DNA from: Bacteroidales bacterium
Lineage (GTDB): Bacteria > Bacteroidota > Bacteroidia > Bacteroidales > UBA1715
DNA length: 64,000 nucleotides
Assembly (NCBI GenBank): GCA_017516865.1
Contig: JAFXAU010000031.1
Coordinates: forward strand, 62,001 to 126,000
Direction: 5' to 3'
Numbering within the stretch: position 1 is the first letter of the stretch; the number at the start of each line of letters is the position of its first letter. A program made the position numbers and the translations under genes. Under the pieces are notes generated by a model, which was given only the letters and a program-made list of their open reading frames with translations, had not been told where the DNA came from and ran no database searches. Positions 44,621-51,984 of the stretch are shown here, in pieces.

Positions 44621-44749
44621 AAAGAAAAGTGAAAATGGCGGAGCCATTTTCACTTTTCTTTCATTGTATTCCCCGCCAGCCGCGTCATTCCGAGCGAAGC
44701 GAGGAATCTCACCATTGTACATTATACATTGTGAATTGTGCATTAAAAC
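44621..44749 (+). repeat. Composite hairpin repeat, copy 2 (129 bp)
   Basis: A perfect 19-bp hairpin (AAAGAAAAGTGAAAATGGC at 44621-44639, loop GGA, complement at 44643-44661), a 21-base linker and a 67-base block (44683-44749) that matches copy 1 at 63 of 67 positions. The stem differs from copy 1 at four positions, and all four are compensated on the other arm. Confidence 0.9.
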
Positions 44750-44780
44750 TATTATTTACGACGAGTTGTAGAGACGATGA

Positions 44781-44905
44781 TTACCGTACCGAAACGCCTA
44801 CCGTTTTTCCATCTGCTACCACAAAATACCCCCTGCCTTGAGATTTGGATCAATTTCGAAACAAACGACTTTCCGACCATAGAAATCTGTTTGTTAATAG
44901 ATAAT
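44781..44905 (-). pseudogene. Relic of a T9SS-type C-terminal sorting domain
   Basis: Three pieces of a sorting domain can be read on the minus strand in three frames. They are ELSINKQISMVGK, then VVCFEIDPNLKAG, then YFVVADGKTVGVSVR followed by a TAA stop at 44781-44783. The last frameshift falls in a run of five G. The pieces align with the end of the BspA-like protein of this window (VVNQQIIVNGE, NKNLKAGMY, ISVLVR). A stop codon lies just upstream of the first piece, so only the tail of a lost surface protein remains. Confidence 0.7.
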
Positions 44906-44950
44906 TCCGAAAATTAAATACAGTCTGTGTGAAAAAGATTAAAATTTTCG

Positions 44951-44958
44951 TATTATTG
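44951..44958 (+). promoter_or_regulatory. -7-like box of the ferredoxin gene
   Basis: TATTATTG differs from TAnnTTTG at one position and lies 38 bases before the ATG. The same word with the same flanks (CGTATTATTGC) precedes the LysE gene at 59747. Confidence 0.45.
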
Positions 44959-44995
44959 CAAAACGAAATTACAAACAACTTAAAATTATAAAATT

Positions 44996-45166
44996 ATGGC
45001 TCACAAAATTTCAGAAGATTGTATAGCATGTGGCGCTTGCCAAGGCGAATGCCCAGTAGGTGCTATTGAAGAAGGCGACATTTTCAAAGTAAACCCAGAC
45101 ACTTGTACTGACTGCGGTACTTGCGAAGAAGTTTGCCCAACTGGTGCAATCAAACCAGAAGAATAA
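44996..45166 (+). CDS. 2[4Fe-4S] ferredoxin, clostridial type
   Basis: A 56-residue cytoplasmic electron carrier. Two CxxCxxCxxxCP motifs bind the two clusters: CIACGACQGECP at residues 9-20 and CTDCGTCEEVCP at 37-48. They are arranged with internal twofold symmetry (PVGAI and PTGAI follow). It donates electrons to enzymes such as pyruvate or indolepyruvate ferredoxin oxidoreductases and Rnf. It is a single-gene unit with its own promoter and terminator. Confidence 0.96.
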   Translation: MAHKISEDCIACGACQGECPVGAIEEGDIFKVNPDTCTDCGTCEEVCPTGAIKPEE

Positions 45167-45184
45167 AATCTTCAAAAACTGCTC

Positions 45185-45211
45185 AAAAGCCGGCTTAGGT
45201 CGGCTTTTTTT
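45185..45211 (+). terminator. Rho-independent terminator of the ferredoxin gene
   Basis: An 8-bp stem AAAAGCCG / CGGCTTTT around an 8-base loop is followed by a T run. Confidence 0.9.
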
Positions 45212-45229
45212 ATACCCGTACTTTTATGC

Positions 45230-45260
45230 AAAAAAAAGGGACATCATCACGACGTCCCTT
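45230..45260 (-). terminator. Rho-independent terminator of the gyrA-TPR operon
   Basis: On the minus strand AAGGGAC and GTCCCTT enclose an 11-base loop, followed by eight T residues, 25 bases after the stop of the TPR gene. Confidence 0.88.
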
Positions 45261-45284
45261 CTCCACATATGAAAAAACCTTACA

Positions 45285-46631
45285 TTATAAACTGTCGTAT
45301 ATTGCTTTGGCAGCTTTGTATTTATCCATCATGTTCAACTGCATATAGATTGACATCAAGTCTCTGTACGCATTTTTCTTACGGAAATCATCGGTTGTTA
45401 CCGACGCGTATGTCTCGATGTATGGATAAGCTTGTTTCAAATATCCCTGACCTTGAGATTTCAACGTATTATAGTTCTTTTTACCAAAGTTCTTGTCGGC
45501 TTCCACAAGAATGTCACGACCTTTGTTTTCGTATAGAACGCCCAAGTTCAAGTTTGAGTTTTCATCTTTAGGATTGATTTCAATTGCTTTTTTGTAATAG
45601 TCAATTGCAGCCTCCTCGTTACCCTTTGTAGCATTCAAATAACCCAAGTTGAACAAATAAGCCGTATTGTTCGGTTCAGCCTCAATAGCCTTTTGCAAAT
45701 ATGTCGTTGCATTATCCCATTGTTTTGTTTGAATATACAAATCAATCAACTGATTCAAATATGTGACACTTGCCGTATCTGACGGGAATTCCGACAAAAC
45801 CTTTTGTAAAGTGTTGATTGCACTTGTCGTATCTTTTTTCATTAACTGACAATAAAAGATATCGCCATACATTTCACGTGTAGGAGTTTTTGCCATAGAA
45901 ATAACAGATTCATAGAATTCTATAGCCTGGTCGTAACGGGAAATAAACTTGTTGATATTACCACAGTCTTTCAACGTAACAATCTTGTTTTCATCGGTAT
46001 CTTCTGTATAACCAGTTTTAACAATTTTTCCTGCTTTTGTATAATAATCTGCAGCCAAACCGTAATCCTTTGCTGCATACGGGAACGAAGCCTCTTTCAT
46101 ATAATAATCAGCAATGGTTTTCAACTGCTCGCCAATTGCCTTTGAACGCTTACCGTCAGCATCCATTTTCTTTGCTTCCAAATATGCTGCCGTAGCAACA
46201 TCAAGCGCTTCAACATGACTTTTCGCAAAGAAAATATCCTTCGCACGACCTGTTCTTTCATAACGGCACACAACACTATCGGGAGTTTTCGCATAAATTT
46301 TTACACGGTCATACGAATAAACTAACGTATCGCCGACAGTTTCTTGAGATTTTGCACCACCATTCATTATAAACGGAAGATTTCTAACAGGGGTATTCAT
46401 ATATATGTTCCCTGCATCGAAAGTATAAACTAGCAAATATTTACGGCCACGTTCCATCCACGTGTTGATTTTTGCTGCTTTTTTAGGATTTGCAATATCG
46501 GCATCGGATTTTTTAGCCTCGCTTTCAACTATGCCCCACGTCATGACAAACTCGTCTGACTGACTATAGGCAATATTGAATCCAAACAATGCGACTAACG
46601 CAAGAATGACATTTTTTTTCATATTCATCAA
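45285..46631 (-). CDS. Exported TPR protein
   Basis: A 448-residue protein with signal peptide (MKKNVILALVALFGFNIAYS, from an in-frame ATG at 46622, which may be the true start). An N-terminal domain of about 150 residues has no recognisable family. TPR units run from about 160 to 400, the clearest being AIEAEPNNTAYLFNLGYLNATKGNEEAAIDYYKKAIEINPKDENSNLNLGVLYENKG-type helices. It ends with a short helical tail. It probably serves as a periplasmic protein-interaction scaffold. It starts 3 bases after gyrA and shares its transcript, which ends at the terminator behind it. Confidence 0.85.
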   Translation of the reverse strand: MMNMKKNVILALVALFGFNIAYSQSDEFVMTWGIVESEAKKSDADIANPKKAAKINTWMERGRKYLLVYTFDAGNIYMNTPVRNLPFIMNGGAKSQETVGDTLVYSYDRVKIYAKTPDSVVCRYERTGRAKDIFFAKSHVEALDVATAAYLEAKKMDADGKRSKAIGEQLKTIADYYMKEASFPYAAKDYGLAADYYTKAGKIVKTGYTEDTDENKIVTLKDCGNINKFISRYDQAIEFYESVISMAKTPTREMYGDIFYCQLMKKDTTSAINTLQKVLSEFPSDTASVTYLNQLIDLYIQTKQWDNATTYLQKAIEAEPNNTAYLFNLGYLNATKGNEEAAIDYYKKAIEINPKDENSNLNLGVLYENKGRDILVEADKNFGKKNYNTLKSQGQGYLKQAYPYIETYASVTTDDFRKKNAYRDLMSIYMQLNMMDKYKAAKAIYDSL

Positions 46632-46634
46632 TTT

Positions 46635-49199
46635 TTATTGTTCGTTGTTTTCTGTATTATTTGTTTCGTTTTGATTTTCATCTGTTTCTGTTCCTTCAAC
46701 GTTTTCGGCATTTTCAGCTTCTTTCATAGCCTGACGTTCCTCTGGTTCGACGTGTACGGTAGAAATTGCCGCAATCGAATCCTTCGGACGGAGATTAATC
46801 AATTTCACGCCTTGTGCCACACGTCCCATCACGCGCAACGGAGCAACTTCCATACGAATTGTGATACCTGATTTGTTCATAATCATCAAATCGTCGTCGT
46901 CGTCTACCGCTTCGAATGCAACAAGCTTGCCAGTTTTTTCAGTCACGTTGATTGTCTTGACTCCCTTACCGCCACGATTCGTTATACGATAGTCGTCAAT
47001 GCTTGAACGTTTTCCGAAACCTTTTTCTGAAACGACTAAAATCTCCTTATTAGTATCTGCAGGTGCACAAATTAGACCAACAACTTTTTCGCCATCAGGA
47101 ACCGTCATACCCTTCACACCCGAAGCGGTACGTCCCATAGCACGGAACTTGCTTTCAGGGAAGCGGATAGCCTTACCCGACTGGATTGCCATCATAATTT
47201 CACAGTTCCCATCGGTCAAGCAAGCCTGCAACAAGCGGTCGCCTTCGCGGATTGAAAGTGCAATGATACCATTCTGACGTGGACGTGAATAAGCCTCCAA
47301 CGTAGTTTTCTTGATGATACCGTTTTCTGTACAAAGTACCACGAAATGGTTCTTCAAGTAATCTTCGTCGGTCAAATTGTTGACAGTAACGTATGCACGT
47401 ACTTTGTCATCATTTGAAATATTCAAAATATTTTGAATTGCACGACCTTTCGAAACTTTTGTTCCTTCTGGAATTTCGTAAACTTTCTGCCAGAAGCACT
47501 TACCTTGTTCTGTGAAAATCAACAACGTAGCGTGCATATTCGAGATATACAGATGTTCAATATAATCTGTATCGCGGGTATCGCCGCCACGGGAACCGAC
47601 ACCACCACGGTTTTGCAGTTTGTATTCCGTAAGAGCCGTTCTCTTAATATAACCAAGGTGAGAAATTGCAATCACCACATCTTCGTCGGCATAGAAATCT
47701 TCAGGGTTGAATTCCTCGGCTGTCTTAACGATGTCGGTTTTACGTTCATCGCCGTATTTAGCCTTAATTTCAAGCATTTCCTCCTTCACAATTTGCATTT
47801 GCATATCGTAATTTGCCAACACATCTTTATAATATGCAATCTTACGTTCAAGTTCTTCATATTCAGCATGAAGCTGATCCATCTGCAAACCTGTGAGCTG
47901 ACGCAGACGCATTTCAACTATGGCATTTGCCTGTTCTTCGTCAAGGTCGAAACGTTTCATCAAATTTTCGCGGGCTTCAGCCACGTTTTTCGATGCACGT
48001 ATAATATGTACAACTTCATCAATATTGTCGCAAGCAATGATAAGACCTTCCAAAATATGGGCACGTTTTTCAGCCTCCTTCAAGTCGAACTTGGTACGAC
48101 GAACAACCACATCGTGGCGGTGTTCCGTAAACACGGAAATCATATCCTTCAAGTTCATCGTTTTCGGACGACCGTCAACCAATGCCACGTTGTTTACGCT
48201 GAACGAAGACTGCAATGCCGTATATTTATACAATTTATTAAGAACGATGTTTGGAACCGCATCTTTTTTCAATGTATAAACAATACGCATACCTTCCTTG
48301 TCCGATTCGTCGTTGACTTCTGTCAGACCGTCAAGTTTTTTGTCTATAATCAATTCCGCCGTTCTCTTAATCAATTCTGCTTTATTGACCATATACGGAA
48401 TCTCGTCAACCACAATTAAATCGCGACCGTTCTCGTTTTCAAAACGAGCCTTTGCACGAATCACAATTCTGCCCTGTCCTGTTTCGTAAGCGTCAAGCAC
48501 GCCCTGATAACCGTAGATTGTTCCTCCCGTAGGAAAATCAGGTGCTTTGATTATAGCCGCCAATTCTGGAATTGTTATTTCAGTATTATCAATATAAGCA
48601 ATGATAGCGTCAACCGTATCGGAAAGGTTATGCGGAGCCATGTTTGTAGCCATACCAACAGCGATACCGGCACAACCGTTTACCAACAACATAGGAATTT
48701 TCGTCGGCAATACGGTAGGTTCCTTGTATTCTTCGGAGAAGTTCGGCTGCATGTCAACCGTATCTTTTTCCAAATCAGCTAACGTTTCCGTTGCGATTTT
48801 TGCCAAACGCGCCTCGGTATAACGCATAGCGGCAGGCGAATCGCCGTCGATTGAGCCAAAGTTACCTTGGCCGTCAACCATCGGATAACGCATATTCCAA
48901 TCCTGTGCCAAATGCACTAATGTGCCATAAATAGACGAATCACCATGCGGGTGGTACTTACCCATAACCTCACCGACGATTCTGGCCGATTTCTTATAAG
49001 GTTGGTCCGGTGTGTTACCCATCTTATCCATACCGAATAACAATCTTCGATGTACGGGTTTCAGACCATCGCGCGCATCAGGCAACGCTCTCGCCACAAT
49101 TACCGACATTGAATAATCAATGTAGGCCGACTTCATTTCTTTTTCGATATCAAATCGAATAATTCTTTCGTTACTTGTTTTTTCTACTTCTTCAGACAT
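46635..49199 (-). CDS. gyrA: DNA gyrase subunit A
   Basis: An 854-residue type IIA topoisomerase subunit that breaks and rejoins DNA so that gyrase can add negative supercoils. The catalytic tyrosine is Y127 in AAMRYTEARL. The winged-helix region has the quinolone-determining segment HPHGDSSIYG, with S88 (Ser83 in E. coli numbering) and G92 (Asp87 in E. coli). The six-bladed C-terminal domain starts after about residue 500 and includes the gyrase box-like QNRGGVGSRGG, which separates it from ParC. The last 40 residues are an acidic, Asn/Glu-rich tail. It is in an operon with the TPR protein, not with gyrB. Confidence 0.95.
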   Translation of the reverse strand: MSEEVEKTSNERIIRFDIEKEMKSAYIDYSMSVIVARALPDARDGLKPVHRRLLFGMDKMGNTPDQPYKKSARIVGEVMGKYHPHGDSSIYGTLVHLAQDWNMRYPMVDGQGNFGSIDGDSPAAMRYTEARLAKIATETLADLEKDTVDMQPNFSEEYKEPTVLPTKIPMLLVNGCAGIAVGMATNMAPHNLSDTVDAIIAYIDNTEITIPELAAIIKAPDFPTGGTIYGYQGVLDAYETGQGRIVIRAKARFENENGRDLIVVDEIPYMVNKAELIKRTAELIIDKKLDGLTEVNDESDKEGMRIVYTLKKDAVPNIVLNKLYKYTALQSSFSVNNVALVDGRPKTMNLKDMISVFTEHRHDVVVRRTKFDLKEAEKRAHILEGLIIACDNIDEVVHIIRASKNVAEARENLMKRFDLDEEQANAIVEMRLRQLTGLQMDQLHAEYEELERKIAYYKDVLANYDMQMQIVKEEMLEIKAKYGDERKTDIVKTAEEFNPEDFYADEDVVIAISHLGYIKRTALTEYKLQNRGGVGSRGGDTRDTDYIEHLYISNMHATLLIFTEQGKCFWQKVYEIPEGTKVSKGRAIQNILNISNDDKVRAYVTVNNLTDEDYLKNHFVVLCTENGIIKKTTLEAYSRPRQNGIIALSIREGDRLLQACLTDGNCEIMMAIQSGKAIRFPESKFRAMGRTASGVKGMTVPDGEKVVGLICAPADTNKEILVVSEKGFGKRSSIDDYRITNRGGKGVKTINVTEKTGKLVAFEAVDDDDDLMIMNKSGITIRMEVAPLRVMGRVAQGVKLINLRPKDSIAAISTVHVEPEERQAMKEAENAENVEGTETDENQNETNNTENNEQ

Positions 49200-49293
49200 T
49201 TTTATCTATTTTGTACAGGCATATTCGCCCACTTTACATTTCAAGCAAAAATCCCAAAAATTTCCTTATTTTACAGCCATATCAACTTGGATT

Positions 49294-49316
49294 TTATCAA
49301 CATTTTTTGTTAATAA
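49294..49316. other. Inverted DnaA-box-like pair in the gyrA-clpC gap
   Basis: TTATCAACA and TGTTAATAA face each other around TTTTT. Each arm has one or two changes from TTATCCACA. The rest of the 235-base gap shows only a -7-like TATCTTTA at 49411. Confidence 0.3.
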
Positions 49317-49434
49317 ATCTATTCACCCGTAACTCACTAAATATCAACGAATAACAATTTTAACGATAATAAAAATCCTTCTGTTATTCGTGTCTTTATT
49401 TGGTTTTTGGTATCTTTACACAAAATTATCTACT

Positions 49435-51984
49435 ATGGAATATTCCGAAAAAATGGAAGACATACTGCGGAACAGCCGTGACGAGGCTATCCGATTAGGG
49501 AATTACTTCCTTTGCATAGATCATTTCTGTCTAAGCCTGATACGCGAAAATCAATGTCTCGCGACAGACATTCTCACTGAGTTAAACTGCGATTTAAGTT
49601 CGCTGAAAATTTCAATAGAAAAAGAACTTATAAAACCAGAACCGCTCTCGCCCGAAGTAAACGACATTCCTATTATAAACGACGCACAAAACGTCTTGAA
49701 AATCGCTCAATTCGAGGCAATGAATCTTTCAGTAAAGCAAATTGACACGGAACACTTATTGCTCGCAATTCTACGAGACGAAAAATCAATCTGTGCAAAA
49801 ACTTTGCGCATACAGGGAATCACCTATGCAAATGTCAAAAACTGCATATTGAACAAATATAAAATTTCACGTGTTTCTGACCGAAACGACTTGTTTAGCA
49901 CGCCGTTAAAAAATGAGTTGCCCGAAGACAAGAAACAGGACGGCAACCGAGAAAAATACGAACCTCGCTATCCACAACGTCCTCAAAATCAGAAACAACA
50001 TCAGGCAAACCAGACCGACACACCCGTACTTGACAAGTATGGAACAGATTTGACAAATGCGGCAAAAAACGGCAAACTCGACCTCATTGTCGGTCGTGAC
50101 ATTGAAATAGAACGTATTGCACAAATCCTGAGCAGACGCAAGAAAAACAACCCTATTCTGATTGGCGAACCGGGTGTTGGAAAATCGGCAATCGTCGAAG
50201 GTTTGGCTATAAAAATCGTAAACCACGAAGTTTCCAGAACATTGTTCAACAAAAGAATCGTCACTATCGACATGGCTTCTTTGGTCGCAGGAACAAAATA
50301 CCGTGGTCAGTTCGAGGAACGCATCAAGGCGCTGATTCAGGAACTGACGAACACGAAAGACATCATACTTTTCATTGACGAAATTCACACAATTGTCGGC
50401 GCAGGAGGCTCGTCGGGCACGCTCGATGCGGCAAACATCCTCAAGCCTGCCCTTTCGCGCGGAGACATTCAATGTATCGGTGCAACGACACTTGATGAAT
50501 ATCGCCAGAATATTGAAAAAGACGGCGCACTCGAACGACGTTTCCAAAAAGTTCTTGTAGAACAGCCTTCGGTGGAAGAATCAATCAACATTTTGAACAA
50601 AATCAAGGTACATTATGAAAAATTCCACAACGTATACTACACCGACAAAGCAATAAAAGCCTGTGTAAATCTTACGCAACGCTACGTTTCTGACCGTTGC
50701 CTGCCCGACAAGGCAATTGATGCGATGGACGAAGCCGGTTCACGAATGCACATTCAAAACTTTGTCGCTCCACAGGAAATCATTGAAATGGAACACGAGG
50801 TGGAAAAAATAAAAGCCGAGACTTCCGATGCTGTAAAACGACAGGAATACGAACTTGCGGCTCACCTTAGAGATAAACGAAAACAGTTAGAAAACCGCAT
50901 AGAACAGTCTCAGCAGGATTGGGAACGTTCTTTAGAGGAAAACAGAATGCACGTCACCGAAGACACCATTGCCGAAGTTGTGGCAATGATGACGGGCGTC
51001 CCTGTAAAACGTATTGCCCAAGAAGAAGGTACGAAACTACTGCAAATGTATCAGGAGCTGAAAGGTTCGGTCATCGGGCAGGACGAAGCTATCAAACAGA
51101 TTGTCAAGGCAATACAACGAAACAGAGCAGGTCTTAAAGACCCGAACAAGCCTATCGGCACATTCATTTTCATGGGACCGACGGGTGTCGGTAAAACCGA
51201 ATTGGCAAAGGTTTTGGCTGAATATCTATTCGACTCACGCGATGCGTTAATCCGCATAGACATGAGCGAATATATGGAAAAATTCTCCGTTTCGCGTTTG
51301 GTAGGAGCACCTCCGGGATACGTCGGATACGAAGAAGGCGGTCAACTGACGGAGAAAGTACGCAGAAAACCATATTCCGTCGTGTTGCTCGACGAAATCG
51401 AGAAAGCAAACCCCGACGTGTTCAATATCTTGCTGCAAGTCCTCGACGAAGGTCATTTGACCGACAGTTACGGACGAAAAGTCAATTTCAAGAACACCAT
51501 CATCATTATGACGTCAAACATCGGAAGTCGTTCGCTGACGCAGTTCGGCAGCAATGTCGGATTTAGTTCGAAAAGTAAGGAAGAACAAGCGTCGGAATAC
51601 GCTAAGTCTGTGACGGAAAAAGAGTTAAAGAAAACGTTCTCACCTGAATTTTTGAACCGTGTTGACGATATAATTCAATTCAACCCGTTGTCGAAAGAGG
51701 ATATCCACAAGATTATCGACATTGAATTGAAGGACATTTACAAACGTTCTCAAGAATTGAACATTTCGTTGACGCTGACGGACGCAATAAAAGATTTTAT
51801 TGTAGACAAGGGTTACGACCAGAAAAACGGCGCACGGCCTTTAAAACGGGCTATACAGAAGTATTTGGAAGACCCATTGTCGGAATATATTCTTGCAAAC
51901 CCAATCGAAGCGGAATCAACGCTTGAATTAGACGTAGAAAACAACGAAGTAAAAATCCACGTATTACAAAATAATGAACAGTAG
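49435..51984 (+). CDS. clpC: Clp ATPase ClpC
   Basis: An 849-residue AAA+ unfoldase that delivers proteins to ClpP. The Clp_N repeats (about 5-150) begin FSEKMEDILRNSRDEA-like, with MEYSEKMEDIL here. AAA1 has Walker A GEPGVGKS at 244-251 and Walker B ILFIDEIHT. A UVR-like middle region (EYELAAHLRDKRKQLENRIEQ-type) marks ClpC rather than ClpB. AAA2 has GPTGVGKT at 581-588 and VVLLDEIEKA. The ATG at 49435 was preferred to an upstream GTG frame because the extension (LFGFWYLYTKLST) does not fit the family. Its stop overlaps the start of the amylase gene by 11 bases. Confidence 0.94.
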   Translation: MEYSEKMEDILRNSRDEAIRLGNYFLCIDHFCLSLIRENQCLATDILTELNCDLSSLKISIEKELIKPEPLSPEVNDIPIINDAQNVLKIAQFEAMNLSVKQIDTEHLLLAILRDEKSICAKTLRIQGITYANVKNCILNKYKISRVSDRNDLFSTPLKNELPEDKKQDGNREKYEPRYPQRPQNQKQHQANQTDTPVLDKYGTDLTNAAKNGKLDLIVGRDIEIERIAQILSRRKKNNPILIGEPGVGKSAIVEGLAIKIVNHEVSRTLFNKRIVTIDMASLVAGTKYRGQFEERIKALIQELTNTKDIILFIDEIHTIVGAGGSSGTLDAANILKPALSRGDIQCIGATTLDEYRQNIEKDGALERRFQKVLVEQPSVEESINILNKIKVHYEKFHNVYYTDKAIKACVNLTQRYVSDRCLPDKAIDAMDEAGSRMHIQNFVAPQEIIEMEHEVEKIKAETSDAVKRQEYELAAHLRDKRKQLENRIEQSQQDWERSLEENRMHVTEDTIAEVVAMMTGVPVKRIAQEEGTKLLQMYQELKGSVIGQDEAIKQIVKAIQRNRAGLKDPNKPIGTFIFMGPTGVGKTELAKVLAEYLFDSRDALIRIDMSEYMEKFSVSRLVGAPPGYVGYEEGGQLTEKVRRKPYSVVLLDEIEKANPDVFNILLQVLDEGHLTDSYGRKVNFKNTIIIMTSNIGSRSLTQFGSNVGFSSKSKEEQASEYAKSVTEKELKKTFSPEFLNRVDDIIQFNPLSKEDIHKIIDIELKDIYKRSQELNISLTLTDAIKDFIVDKGYDQKNGARPLKRAIQKYLEDPLSEYILANPIEAESTLELDVENNEVKIHVLQNNEQ

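Larger units (their letters stand above)
44348..44995. other. Gene-free repeat island
   Basis: The 648-base space between the VOC gene and the ferredoxin gene has no intact gene. In order it contains a worn family A palindrome, composite repeat copy 1, an inverted copy of the CGTCATTCCG motif, composite repeat copy 2, a T9SS-sorting-domain relic on the minus strand and the ferredoxin promoter. Confidence 0.8.

Noticed and set aside
47433..48419. A 328-codon open frame antisense to gyrA
   Set aside because: It lies wholly inside gyrA on the other strand, has a composition that mirrors the gyrA codons, and shows no domain or start signals.
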